The position numbers and the translations under genes were made by a program. Source: Cytophagaceae bacterium (GTDB lineage Bacteria > Bacteroidota > Bacteroidia > Cytophagales > Spirosomataceae). From it: 64,000 nucleotides of DNA. The notes below the pieces were generated by a model. That model had not been told where the DNA came from. It searched no databases and saw only the letters and a program-made list of their open reading frames with translations. The stretch lies in the NCBI GenBank assembly GCA_016722655.1, contig JADKIR010000004.1, positions 1,674,001-1,738,000 on the forward strand, given 5' to 3'. Shown here one piece after another: positions 8,085 through 16,454 of this stretch (positions are counted from its first letter, which is position 1; each line of letters starts with the position of its first letter).

Positions 8085-10568
8085 TCAATTACAGCCCGCT
8101 ATCTGGGCCCTGAAGACCTCCGCCGTACCCGCCTGAAAACCCGGCTTGAGTAAGATAGATTTCCCTGCCTGGTAGGTGGTATTGTTTGCCACATTGGCCT
8201 GACTTTCTATAGTTTCGGAAGCTTTGTAAGTGCCTGAAGGCTGTGCAATGGCTCCGTAGATTTCGGAAGGATTACAGGCGGAAATATTAACAATGAAATC
8301 TTTGATATCGCCAAAATATAATCCTGTAACTGTATCAAATCCTTCGAGAGCAGAGCAAGGGTCAACGGGAGCTTGGAGATATGTGGTCTTAATCCTCATT
8401 CTGGTTAAACCAGCTGTTGCAGTATTGGGAATTTGAAAAGCAAATGTTTTATTGGTCCAAAGCCCCCCGTTATAAAATGAGTATATTAACTCAGAATTTG
8501 AGAATGTACCATCATTATTTAAATCCATCCAAACAGCAATGCCATCTTCCCAATTTCCAGGATTAAAAACATTAAAATTATAACTGGCACCTTTGGTAAA
8601 ATTGACTTGAGGAGAAGGTGTTACCAGAGAAAAGCCTGAGGGGTTACAAGTAAAATTTTCGTCATAAAGACTAATTGCCCCAAAAGTAATCTGTAATTGG
8701 GTTAATAAATCATTATCACTACATTTCAAACCGGTAGGTTCACAATAAGGGCATGGCCCCCCAATTGTAATATGTAATGCTGACCTAGGCGACACCCCGC
8801 AACTTGTACTTTGACATTCAGCATAAAAGGTGGTATCACTTACGATTCCGTTGGCTATGACATTATTGCCAGTATAAAGCACTGTGCCACCGGCTGGACT
8901 GCCATACCAGTTTAAGGTAAACCCACTGCAACCGTTTGCTGATAAATTAGCTACACTTGTACTACCGCAAATGCTTATGTCTGATGTCACAGGTGCAGTA
9001 CCAGAATATAACTCCACTACTGCTGCGGTTCTGAAACTCTCACAACTGTTTTGAGTGCAGGTGACATAATAAACTGTATTGCTATTCAAAATTCCTGTAT
9101 TATATGGGTTACCTGTAAAAATTTCCGGGGTTGAGTTTAAACTTGTGTACCATTTATAAACTCCCCCGGTGCATCCAGAGGCTGTAATTGAAGCTGAAGA
9201 ATTATTGCAAACAAATGTGGTTCCCACAGTAGGTTTAGGGGTTAACACTCCTCCAAGGCATGAGGCTGCGTTGACTTCAGCTGCCATTTTTTGTTTTACC
9301 AAAGGCCCAAAACCATTTGAAAATACAATTCCTGTACTTGTAAGGTGGCAATAGCTCATAATTGTACCACCACCCGGAGCAGGTGTGGGACCGCTGGTAC
9401 AACCGTCTTCGGTATAACCTGCTGTAGGCCCGCAATTATCAATGGCATTGGGAGGGTTTACTCCATCAGACCAGCTACAGTTATGTGTATGAGGAAGACC
9501 AAAATTATGGCCGATTTCGTGAGTCATCACTTCTACATTCCAGGAGAATGTTGGGATATTATTCACAGTAGAAGACAAACTTGTACTCAAGCCTTTGGCA
9601 TAGTTTTTACTACAATTGCCAAACACTGCCCTTGCTTGCATACCATTATAAACAGGCGACCCGATTAAATAATAAGCAACACCCCCACCATAACTTTTTG
9701 CTGAAACCAAATGTACAATATCACCATTGAAATTATTCCCCTGATTATCCCAATAATTAGTCAAAGAGTCTAGCATTGCTCCAGTGTTTGAGGCCGGATT
9801 GTACGGATCTACGGTTGTCCAAACAAAAATTTCTGACAATTGAATATTTATTTCATCATTTTTATATAATTGGACCACATTGTTAAAAATCGAGCTCAGT
9901 GTATTTACTACATTGGTTGTGCCTCCCCATTCCGTAAAAGTATAAAAGTCGGCCTCCAACATTATTTCTACAACTCTGCAATTGGACACGTTAGTTGAGC
10001 GAGGGCTGTTGTCCAGATTTAATCCTTCGATTTTTTTCTCAATCTCTCCCGCACATATTGGGGTGTCGTTTTTTATCTCCTCTGTATTGTACACCACATG
10101 CAGGTTTTTGGAATCATTCTTTATTTTCCCGATCGTAAGGTTGACTTTCTTACTCCATATCATACCTTCAACCGTATTGTTTGTCACTGTCAAAACCACC
10201 GTTGAATTGCTTTCGCCTTTTATTTTTCCTCGATAAAAAACCGGCAATTTCATTTTATGTTCACCTTGAGGCGTATTTATTTTAAAATCAGCAGAAAATA
10301 CTTTGGTCGGTTCTATTTCCAGAATCAAATCACCATTTTGAGTAGGTAATACGATGAGAGCTACTTTTGGATTTAAATATATACTCTTTAGATTACCTGA
10401 ATTTATTTCTAGAACCTGAGCAGATAAAATACCATTTAACTGATTTTGAGTTGCAATTCCGCTGACTGAAGAATTATTTTTTTTTGTAAAAAGATTATCA
10501 AACCTTTCCTGAGCAAAAACACTTATTGATAAAATAGTTAAAACTATTCCAATCAGTATACTTTTCAT
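8085..10568 (-). CDS. Secreted reprolysin-like zinc metalloprotease with GEVED and GCX-type C-terminus
   Basis: This is an 827-residue exported protease. It has a signal peptide (residues 1-20, ending VFAQ) and a propeptide-like region (20-190). The metzincin catalytic domain carries HEIGHNFGLPH (His350, Glu351, His354, His360) and Met-turn GTIMSYCH about 50 residues later. Two Cys-rich Ig-like repeats (about 450-610, each with SNANGCSGF or TASGCTGG) follow, then a GEVED-type module (about 640-770, MDLNNDGTFSNSELIY). The end matches the domain I recall as 3-coathanger stack / GCX_COOH: LLKPGF, then VFRAQIAGCN at the extreme C-terminus. The 1261-residue protein at 19-23 kb ends the same way. 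This tail probably directs export or anchoring. Confidence 0.85.
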   Translation of the reverse strand: MKSILIGIVLTILSISVFAQERFDNLFTKKNNSSVSGIATQNQLNGILSAQVLEINSGNLKSIYLNPKVALIVLPTQNGDLILEIEPTKVFSADFKINTPQGEHKMKLPVFYRGKIKGESNSTVVLTVTNNTVEGMIWSKKVNLTIGKIKNDSKNLHVVYNTEEIKNDTPICAGEIEKKIEGLNLDNSPRSTNVSNCRVVEIMLEADFYTFTEWGGTTNVVNTLSSIFNNVVQLYKNDEINIQLSEIFVWTTVDPYNPASNTGAMLDSLTNYWDNQGNNFNGDIVHLVSAKSYGGGVAYYLIGSPVYNGMQARAVFGNCSKNYAKGLSTSLSSTVNNIPTFSWNVEVMTHEIGHNFGLPHTHNCSWSDGVNPPNAIDNCGPTAGYTEDGCTSGPTPAPGGGTIMSYCHLTSTGIVFSNGFGPLVKQKMAAEVNAASCLGGVLTPKPTVGTTFVCNNSSASITASGCTGGVYKWYTSLNSTPEIFTGNPYNTGILNSNTVYYVTCTQNSCESFRTAAVVELYSGTAPVTSDISICGSTSVANLSANGCSGFTLNWYGSPAGGTVLYTGNNVIANGIVSDTTFYAECQSTSCGVSPRSALHITIGGPCPYCEPTGLKCSDNDLLTQLQITFGAISLYDENFTCNPSGFSLVTPSPQVNFTKGASYNFNVFNPGNWEDGIAVWMDLNNDGTFSNSELIYSFYNGGLWTNKTFAFQIPNTATAGLTRMRIKTTYLQAPVDPCSALEGFDTVTGLYFGDIKDFIVNISACNPSEIYGAIAQPSGTYKASETIESQANVANNTTYQAGKSILLKPGFQAGTAEVFRAQIAGCN

Positions 10569-10692
10569 GGGGTTACCTTTTTTATTTGCAAAATAGTATT
10601 TTATATTCTTTAAATAAACAAATTTTTTATTCCATGTTATTTTTTAATAATAAAGCTATATAGAATTTTAAATTCTGACAATCCACAATTTC

Positions 10693-10733
10693 TACATTTG
10701 ATTATGAAGCCAATACATAATTTCATAATTTTG
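10693..10733 (+). promoter_or_regulatory. Candidate yebC promoter(s)
   Basis: Two sequences match TAnnTTTG exactly: TACATTTG (10693-10700) and TAATTTTG (10726-10733). The second is 22 bases before the yebC ATG and is the better candidate. The TTTG end of the first lies 25 bases upstream of it, a little far for a -33 box. Confidence 0.45.
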
Positions 10734-10755
10734 CGGCTGAAATCAAGATAAAAAT

Positions 10756-11478
10756 ATGGGAAGAGCGTTTGAATTCAGAAAAGCACGTAAAATGAAGCGT
10801 TGGAGTTCCATGGCCAAGATCTTCACGCGTATAGGAAAAGATATAGTAATGGCCGTTAAATCTGGCGGGCCAGACCCCTCAACCAACTCAAGACTCAGGG
10901 CCGTAATTCAAAACTCCAAAGCGGCCAATATGCCCAAGGTCAATGTTGAAAATGCCATTAAAAAGGCCTCTTCAAAAGACCAGGAAGATTATAAAGAAAT
11001 TGTATTGGAAGGTTATGGCCTGCACGGAGTGGCAGTATTGGTGGAATGTACCACCGACAACAACAACCGCACAGTTGCCAACGTAAGATCATATTTTACC
11101 AAAACCGGTGGTAGTCTGGGCACCAATGGCATGCTCGACTTTATTTTTGAAAGAAAATGTATTTTTAAAATTGCCAACAATGCTTCGGTTGACCTGGAAG
11201 AGCTGGAGTTTGAACTCATTGATTTTGGTGCTGATGATGTTTTCCTTGACGAAGAAAACGACCAGATCAATATCTATGGTGAGTTTACTGCTTATGGAGC
11301 CATTCAGAAATTCCTTGAAGAAAAAGGACTGGAACTAATTCACGCCGACTTTGAGCGTATCCCGACCGACACCAAGAAATTAACAGAAACCGAAGCCGCC
11401 GACCTCGACAAACTCCTTGAAAAACTCGATGAAGACGACGACGTACAGAATGTTTATCACAATATGGTGATTGAGTAA
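10756..11478 (+). CDS. yebC: YebC/PmpR (TACO1) family protein
   Basis: This 240-residue cytoplasmic protein of the YebC/TACO1 family starts with the family N-terminus GRAFEFRKARKMKRWSSMAKIFTRIGKDI. It then shows GPDPSTNSRLRAVIQNSKAANMPKVNVENAIKKA, EGYGLHGVAVLVECTTDNNNRTVANVR and the GGSLGTNGMLDFIFERKC strand. Length is normal. Members bind DNA or the ribosome; recent work on the family points to relief of ribosome stalling, earlier work to transcription control. The acidic C-terminus (KLDEDDDVQNVYHNMVIE) is typical. tpiA follows 121 bases downstream in the same direction. Confidence 0.93.
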   Translation: MGRAFEFRKARKMKRWSSMAKIFTRIGKDIVMAVKSGGPDPSTNSRLRAVIQNSKAANMPKVNVENAIKKASSKDQEDYKEIVLEGYGLHGVAVLVECTTDNNNRTVANVRSYFTKTGGSLGTNGMLDFIFERKCIFKIANNASVDLEELEFELIDFGADDVFLDEENDQINIYGEFTAYGAIQKFLEEKGLELIHADFERIPTDTKKLTETEAADLDKLLEKLDEDDDVQNVYHNMVIE

Positions 11479-11552
11479 ACTATAATTGCCGGGTTGCGAG
11501 GGGAGAGTAATGAGGGCCGGGTTTACTATTAAAAAGAATAATTAAATAAATT

Positions 11553-11580
11553 GCTGATTGCCGAAAGCTGATTGCTGAAA
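11553..11580. repeat. Two tandem 14-bp repeats before tpiA
   Basis: GCTGATTGCCGAAA (11553-11566) is followed directly by GCTGATTGCTGAAA (11567-11580), one base different, and then GCC. They end 19 bases before the tpiA ATG, in the probable leader. Confidence 0.7.
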
Positions 11581-11599
11581 GCCAAATAAAATAAATACA

Positions 11600-12367
11600 A
11601 TGAGAAAAAAATATGCCGCAGGAAACTGGAAAATGAACAAGACTTTCGAAGAAGGTCAGATTTTGCTTTCCGAAGTTGTAAATATGGTTAAAGACGAATT
11701 GACTCACCCCAATGTACAGGTGGTTTTGGGTGTTCCTTTTCCGTATTTAAGTTCGTTTTCAAAATTAATTGATACCCCAAAAGTTGCACTTGCAGCTCAA
11801 AACTGTTATCCAAAAGCTTCAGGTGCATATACAGGAGAGGTTTCAGTACCTATGTTGAAATCTGCCGGAGTTACATATATCATCATTGGTCACTCAGAAA
11901 GAAGAGAATATTTCCTTGAGTCAGATGCATTCATTGCAGAGAAAGTGGACGCTATTCTGGCAGAAGGTTTAACACCAATATTTTGTTGTGGTGAAACTTT
12001 AGCCCAACGCGAAGCCGGAATCCATTTTGATTTTGTAACGGGTCAGTTGACCAATGGTCTTTTCCATCTTTCGGCTGAGGCATTGCAAAAAGTAGTGATT
12101 GCATACGAACCCATCTGGGCAATCGGAACGGGTGTAACAGCCTCTTCGGCTCAGGCTCAGGAAATGCACAAAGTATTGCGTGACCATCTGGCCTCAAAAT
12201 ATGGACAAGAGGTTGCCGACGAAATTTCTATTCTTTATGGTGGTAGTGTAGGTGCAGGCAATGCCGTTGAGTTGTTCTCTCAACCCGATGTGGACGGCGG
12301 ATTAGTTGGAGGAGCCTCTTTGAAATCAAGAGACTTCACCGATATCAGCAAGTCATTTCCTGCATAA
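11600..12367 (+). CDS. tpiA: Triosephosphate isomerase
   Basis: Triosephosphate isomerase interconverts dihydroxyacetone phosphate and glyceraldehyde 3-phosphate in glycolysis and gluconeogenesis. This 255-residue protein has all key residues: AAGNWKMN (Lys11), IIIGHSERR (His98), AYEPIWAIGTG (Glu170, followed by the mobile loop 6) and LYGGSVGAGNA and GGLVGGASL near the C-terminus for phosphate binding. Length and order are normal for a single-domain TIM barrel. The gene sits after yebC and before a cluster of short repeats and a terminator. Confidence 0.97.
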   Translation: MRKKYAAGNWKMNKTFEEGQILLSEVVNMVKDELTHPNVQVVLGVPFPYLSSFSKLIDTPKVALAAQNCYPKASGAYTGEVSVPMLKSAGVTYIIIGHSERREYFLESDAFIAEKVDAILAEGLTPIFCCGETLAQREAGIHFDFVTGQLTNGLFHLSAEALQKVVIAYEPIWAIGTGVTASSAQAQEMHKVLRDHLASKYGQEVADEISILYGGSVGAGNAVELFSQPDVDGGLVGGASLKSRDFTDISKSFPA

Positions 12368-12380
12368 GAAATATATAAAT

Positions 12381-12523
12381 GTAGGTCAGCACCGAAGGTC
12401 AGAACGGCCAAAAGCCAATCCTGCCAAAGAATGCCGGTCAGCACCGAAGGTCAGAACGGCCAATAGCCAATGCTACGAAGTGTTGGCTTTTTTTCTTAAA
12501 CGTAGGTCAGCACCGAAGGTCAG
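12381..12523. repeat. Three copies of a short GGTCAGCACCGAAGGTCAG repeat
   Basis: The unit GGTCAGCACCGAAGGTCAGA occurs at 12384, 12436 and 12505. The first and third are preceded by GTA, and the first two continue with ACGGCCAAnAGCCAAT. Each unit itself contains GGTCAG twice. They lie just after tpiA; the second copy's tail also forms the left arm of a terminator. Confidence 0.8.
12465..12494 (+). terminator. Terminator after tpiA
   Basis: AGCCAA (12465-12470) pairs with TTGGCT (12483-12488), with two further partly paired bases inside. A run of T residues follows. The left arm is part of the short repeat unit. Confidence 0.6.
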
Positions 12524-12627
12524 ACCAGAAATAGAAGTAAAACAAAAAACAACTCACCACAGCAAAAACAATTTCAAATCTCAATTTCCGTTAGCTTTTT
12601 ATATTTTTCACATAAAACCCACTTCCA

Positions 12628-13512
12628 ATGAGAATCCTAATGCTACTACTTTTTACCCAAATTGGTTTCGGTCAAATCAACGGCATTGTAAAAGACGCAA
12701 AAACAGGCCAGCCCATTCCTTATGTCAACATTGGCATCGAAAATAAAACCCTTGGCTTTTCGGCTGATGAGAATGGGGTATTTTTTTATTCAAAAACAGA
12801 TGAAAATCTTAATCTAATATTTACGGCGGTAGGTTACAAGTCCTTGAAAATCAATTCCGAAAACCTACCAAAAGAAATTTATTTAACTGAAAACATTTTG
12901 ATTTTACCGGACCTTCAGGTATCTCCTCCTAAACATAAAATGACCCAAACCATTGGAAAGGTCAATAAAAAAGAAATAAATACATTTTTCAGCAATGGCG
13001 GAGTCCCATTTATCACTGCACGGTTTATTCCTTTCCAGGATTATATCTCCAAAACCCGATATCTGAAAACCATCAAAATCCTTACGAATAGTGATATCAG
13101 AAATGCAGTCTTTAACATCAGACTATTTACCTTTGATCAAAACGGGGAACCAATTGAATATTATAATGAAGGAAACATTTTAGCCAGGTGCAAAAAGGGA
13201 AGACATATAACAGAAATGGATGTTAACAATCTGAACATCAAATTTCCTGAAACAGGTCTGTTGATTGGAGCCGAAAACTTTATCATTGAATCCAATAATT
13301 ATGTTTATGATTATTTTGATAAAGCCAACCAAAAAAAAGTCAAAGCTACTTCTTATGAACCCGCTTTTGGGGGCGACATGGAGACCGTAAATAATGGCTG
13401 GAATTATTATTCTGGCACAAAATGGCATAAACAAGTGCCGTGGACAGTGGACTATAAAAACCTCAAAGGCAAATACAACAATCTGGCAGTGGAAATTGTT
13501 TTGACGGATTGA
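12628..13512 (+). CDS. Secreted carboxypeptidase-regulatory-like domain protein
   Basis: This 294-residue exported protein has a very short signal (MRILMLLLFTQIGFGQ). Residues about 17-95 form a CarboxypepD-regulatory-like / CNA-B-type beta domain: INGIVKDAKTGQPIPYVNIGIENKTLGFSADENGVF, FTAVGYKSLKI, EIYLTENI. This module also begins TonB-dependent receptors. The rest (100-294), with TRYLKTIKILTNSDIRNAVFNIRLFTFDQNGEP and WTVDYKNLKGKYNNLAVEIVLTD, looks like a jelly-roll beta domain and I do not recognise it. It stands between tpiA and a tiny convergent gene. Function is unknown. Confidence 0.7.
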   Translation: MRILMLLLFTQIGFGQINGIVKDAKTGQPIPYVNIGIENKTLGFSADENGVFFYSKTDENLNLIFTAVGYKSLKINSENLPKEIYLTENILILPDLQVSPPKHKMTQTIGKVNKKEINTFFSNGGVPFITARFIPFQDYISKTRYLKTIKILTNSDIRNAVFNIRLFTFDQNGEPIEYYNEGNILARCKKGRHITEMDVNNLNIKFPETGLLIGAENFIIESNNYVYDYFDKANQKKVKATSYEPAFGGDMETVNNGWNYYSGTKWHKQVPWTVDYKNLKGKYNNLAVEIVLTD

Positions 13513-13531
13513 TGGAATAGATTGATTTTTC

Positions 13532-13645
13532 TTAAAGATAATAGTAAATCACAATAGCGATAAACGTCAAAACGGGGAGCCATTTTTTAAAAAAAGAAGT
13601 TGTTTTATCAGAATTTGTAGAATCCATAATTTCGCTTGTTTTCAT
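13532..13645 (-). CDS. Small 37-residue single-pass membrane peptide (putative)
   Basis: An ATG at 13645 opens 37 codons ending in TAA at 13532. The peptide has a polar N-terminus (MKTSEIMDSTNSDKTTS), a short basic stretch FFKKW and one hydrophobic segment LPVLTFIAIVIYYYL at the C-terminus. This is the layout of a small tail-anchored inner-membrane protein. It lies just upstream of and antiparallel to the carboxypeptidase-regulatory gene and codirectional with, but 63 bases downstream of, the MpaB gene. Existence as a gene is inference from composition. Confidence 0.45.
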   Translation of the reverse strand: MKTSEIMDSTNSDKTTSFFKKWLPVLTFIAIVIYYYL

Positions 13646-13708
13646 GACACAAAAAAACGCAGCCAAAATTAAGCCAAAGTTAAGTCCACATTAAATTTTC
13701 CTTAATTT

Positions 13709-14713
13709 TCAGGCTTTTATGACCTTGCTGTTCCTGACCAGAAGCTTAAAAGGAATGTATTTTATCAGTTTTCTCTGAATTGGCATATCCGGAATGCAGA
13801 GCTTTTCAGAATAATCCTCACCCAACATCTCTCTCATTATGGCGGTAGGTATATCTTTCAAAAACGGTATTTTGATCACACTACGGCTACTGTCAATCAG
13901 AGCTTTTGCCAGATATTTACCCGTTTCTGACTCTCTGAAATTCCTCTCCACAATCCTGCCGTCCAGCATTTTGGCCTGCTCCATGGTATCAATCAAAAGC
14001 TCGTTTTTGACGCCCATAAAATACCCGATTACTTTCCATGTATGCAGATAAGCCTCGGCCTCTTTTTCTGAATATTTGAAGCCCAGCTTTCTAAGACCTT
14101 CCAATACAATATATGAAAAAGCCAGATTGGTACCCGCTTTGTCTTCCTGATTGAGCGGTAAGCCCCAGCACATATCCCATTTAGGCGAGTATTTTAGATA
14201 ACTTCTTATCAATGCATGCATTACCCTCACCTTAAATGCTCTCACAAAGTTTTCCCCACTTTTCCATTTTTCAGGGTTGTGCATTTCTCTCACAAAATCG
14301 CCCGTGTCATTGAGTCTCTTGGTGGTATTTTGGTGGATTTTTTCCGAAAAATATAAAACCTGGGCCCCATCAGCACCCATATAGCAATACGGCAAGGAAT
14401 AGCAACCCAACAGCATTGCAATGGGAGCTACATATTTTTTAAAAAACCTAAAGCCGGCGTCCATTTGTTCCCTGTTGGCAAAATCAGGCAAAAAAGAATA
14501 ATCCTGAAAAAGTGGCCTTAAATTTTCAGGAATGTTATTTAACTCAAATTCCCTCGTATCACCCGCCCATTCCATCATATCTTTTAGGGCTTTTGGTCCA
14601 TTTCCGGCCATCAATTTTTCAAAAATATTGTCCAATGCTTCGTCTCCTTCCAGTCTGCAATTCGCAAGAAAGCTGCTTAGATTTTCTTCTAATTCCGGTA
14701 TTGTTATTTCCAT
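13709..14713 (-). CDS. MpaB / DUF2236 family oxygenase
   Basis: This 334-residue protein matches the oxygenase MpaB family (DUF2236), whose known members include rubber oxygenase Lcp and fungal MpaB; these bind heme b. Landmarks are FANREQMDAGFRFFKKYVAPIAMLLGCYSLP, the block FVRAFKVRVMHALIRSYLKY with the conserved R-V-x-x-x-HA-x-x-R, and PLNQEDKAGTNLAFSYIVLEGLRKLG. There is no signal peptide. It is divergent from the PqqD/B2/kinase cassette, 196 bases away, so shared regulation is possible but not shown. Substrate is unknown. Confidence 0.8.
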   Translation of the reverse strand: MEITIPELEENLSSFLANCRLEGDEALDNIFEKLMAGNGPKALKDMMEWAGDTREFELNNIPENLRPLFQDYSFLPDFANREQMDAGFRFFKKYVAPIAMLLGCYSLPYCYMGADGAQVLYFSEKIHQNTTKRLNDTGDFVREMHNPEKWKSGENFVRAFKVRVMHALIRSYLKYSPKWDMCWGLPLNQEDKAGTNLAFSYIVLEGLRKLGFKYSEKEAEAYLHTWKVIGYFMGVKNELLIDTMEQAKMLDGRIVERNFRESETGKYLAKALIDSSRSVIKIPFLKDIPTAIMREMLGEDYSEKLCIPDMPIQRKLIKYIPFKLLVRNSKVIKA

Positions 14714-14884
14714 AATATTTTAACCCTAAAAAAACCTTAATTGTTGAAATTTTGAGAGAAAAAATATACCTAAAATACAAAAACGAAATAGTCTGGAGTT
14801 TTTTTCTAATTACGCCGAAAGATATTTTTGAATTTAAGGCTTGTTTTTGTAATCTTACATTCAAAGATTTTTACCGAAAACTGG

Positions 14885-14892
14885 TATATTTG
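14885..14892 (+). promoter_or_regulatory. -7 box of the PqqD-B2-kinase cassette
   Basis: TATATTTG matches TAnnTTTG exactly and ends 17 bases before the ATG at 14910, implying a very short leader of about ten bases. No matching -33 box is seen. Confidence 0.5.
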
Positions 14893-14909
14893 CCATTATT
14901 TCTCAAGCA

Positions 14910-15179
14910 ATGCCCGTAAAATATATTTTATCCGACAAACAGATTTCTACCCGTATGAACGATGAGGAGATGATCCTCAACCACGAAAAAGGAGAATATT
15001 TTTCACTCAACGAAGTGGGAACATTGATTTGGGCAGCACTTAAAACCGGTGAAAAGACAGTGGAAGAACTGGAAAAATTGGTTTTGGAAAAATATGACGT
15101 AAATCCGGAAGAATGTCGGAGCGACATCGAAAGCCTGCTTGAAGAGCTTCTAAATGAAAAGTTGATTGAGACGGTTTAA
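14910..15179 (+). CDS. PqqD-like RiPP recognition element protein
   Basis: This 89-residue protein is of the PqqD fold, the small winged-helix domain that binds leader peptides of ribosomally made, modified peptides (called B1 in lasso peptide clusters). The segment MNDEEMILNHEKGEYFSLNEVGTLIWAALKTGEKTVEEL shows the typical hairpin (ILNHEKGEYFSLNEVG) then helix, and DIESLLEELLNEKLIETV is the usual C-terminal helix. It overlaps the next gene by 14 bases, indicating translational coupling. No precursor peptide gene was found beside it. Confidence 0.85.
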   Translation: MPVKYILSDKQISTRMNDEEMILNHEKGEYFSLNEVGTLIWAALKTGEKTVEELEKLVLEKYDVNPEECRSDIESLLEELLNEKLIETV

Positions 15180-15564
15180 AAAATTCTTTTCCCTCAAAAT
15201 ATCAGAAAAGGTTTTTGTGCTTAAAAGCCTCTTTTATTTATTGATTTTCAAGAACCTTATTAATATTTTACCTTTCTCTGTTTTCAAAAAAGTTTACGCT
15301 GCCTTACTTTTCAAAAACCGGAATTTTCCCGATAAAGAAAAAATAAAACTATTGGAACAGCTTGGTAATTCGGCCGGATTTAACTGCTTGCATCAGGCTT
15401 TGGTTTTGAAGTATTATTTTGGTGAAAATCAGGAGGTTAAACTCGAAATTGGCGTAAACAATCAGGGCGGATTTAACGCCCATGCCTGGGTGAGCCAAAA
15501 CGGGCAGATTATCTTAGGGGAAAGAAAAGAAGAAAACTATCTACCACTATGGCAATGGAACTGA
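15166..15564 (+). CDS. Lasso-peptide B2-like transglutaminase-fold protein
   Basis: This 132-residue protein matches lasso peptide biosynthesis B2 (Transglut_core3), a cysteine protease that removes leader peptides. The hydrophobic N-terminus (KVFVLKSLFYLLIFKNLINILPFSVF) is family-like. The catalytic Cys lies in NCLHQALVLKYYF and the His in FNAHAWVSQNGQIILGE. The conserved Asp is not obvious. The start is TTG at 15166, directly after an in-frame TGA, and no ATG occurs near the N-terminus. It overlaps the PqqD-like gene by 14 bases and the kinase gene by 16. Confidence 0.82.
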   Translation: MRRFKKFFSLKISEKVFVLKSLFYLLIFKNLINILPFSVFKKVYAALLFKNRNFPDKEKIKLLEQLGNSAGFNCLHQALVLKYYFGENQEVKLEIGVNNQGGFNAHAWVSQNGQIILGERKEENYLPLWQWN

Positions 15565-16439
15565 CCTACAGAGCTTTCGGATTAAATATTGCTTCCGATT
15601 TTGACTTGAAAATTGAAAAAACGCAGTCCGACTTACCTGACTTAATTATCAGAAAGGCCAGGTTTCAATTGCCCCCCACCGAAAAAACAAAAGTTTTCAG
15701 AGCCGATAATCAGGCTGAGATTGCGATTACCCCTGAATTTGTGTATCTCAGTTGGCCACAGATGGTTTCGTTTCGTATAACTGAGCAAAGTATTGATTAT
15801 CAGTCGGAAAGTAAGCTCCCGGAAGGACTTCTGCGGGTTTTTATTCTGAGTGAGGCGATCGGGATAGTTTTGTTTTTGAAAGGATATTTCTTGCTTCATG
15901 GCAGTGCAGTAGAGATCAATCGTCATTCCACGGTTTTTTTGGGATTGCCCGGTGCCGGAAAATCAACTACTGTGGCGGCGTATGCTGTTAAAGGATATCC
16001 AATTTTTTCTGACGACCTCGTGGCAATCGAGCTTGAGAATTCCTTACCGAAAGTTATCAGGGCTTTTTCAGAAATAAAAATATGGAAAGACACGGCTCAA
16101 CTATTAGGATTAGATACCCAAAGCCTTCAACCGGCATGGGAAGGAAAAGAGAAGTATATTTTGAAACCTGCTGAAAATCAAAACATTAATGAAAAGTCAG
16201 TAGTTGATAAAATTGTAATTCTGAGAAAGCCTTTTTCCAGAATCAAAGGTGAGATAGAAGGTTTTGAAAAAATCACAACCCTTATTTCGTATTTTCCGCT
16301 CCCTCATCAGTTGCTTTCTGGTGCTCGTCATCAGCAATATTTCCAATTGGCCGCTACACTTTCGCAGACCCTACCACTCTTCTATAAGCCTCGCCCTAAG
16401 ACCATCAAGGCTCTTTTGCGAAGTATCAAAAACAGGTAA
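15549..16439 (+). CDS. HPr-kinase-like P-loop protein of a RiPP-type cassette
   Basis: This 296-residue protein has the fold of the HprK C-terminal kinase domain. HGSAV (117-121) precedes the P-loop GLPGAGKST (132-140), and PIFSDDLVAIE (151-161) holds the acidic pair expected for Mg and catalysis. N-terminal strands (1-110) carry TYRAFGLNIASDFDL. In paeninodin-type lasso clusters such kinases phosphorylate the precursor peptide and sit beside B1 and B2. Here it overlaps B2 by 16 bases and closes the cassette. No lasso cyclase or precursor is adjacent, so its substrate is unknown. It is followed by the 23-bp dyad array. Confidence 0.8.
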   Translation: MAMELTYRAFGLNIASDFDLKIEKTQSDLPDLIIRKARFQLPPTEKTKVFRADNQAEIAITPEFVYLSWPQMVSFRITEQSIDYQSESKLPEGLLRVFILSEAIGIVLFLKGYFLLHGSAVEINRHSTVFLGLPGAGKSTTVAAYAVKGYPIFSDDLVAIELENSLPKVIRAFSEIKIWKDTAQLLGLDTQSLQPAWEGKEKYILKPAENQNINEKSVVDKIVILRKPFSRIKGEIEGFEKITTLISYFPLPHQLLSGARHQQYFQLAATLSQTLPLFYKPRPKTIKALLRSIKNR

Positions 16440-16454
16440 ATCCTTTTTTATTTT

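Noticed and set aside
12480..12746. 88-codon frame before the carboxypeptidase-regulatory gene
   Set aside because: It starts in the terminator T-run and overlaps the real gene in another frame.
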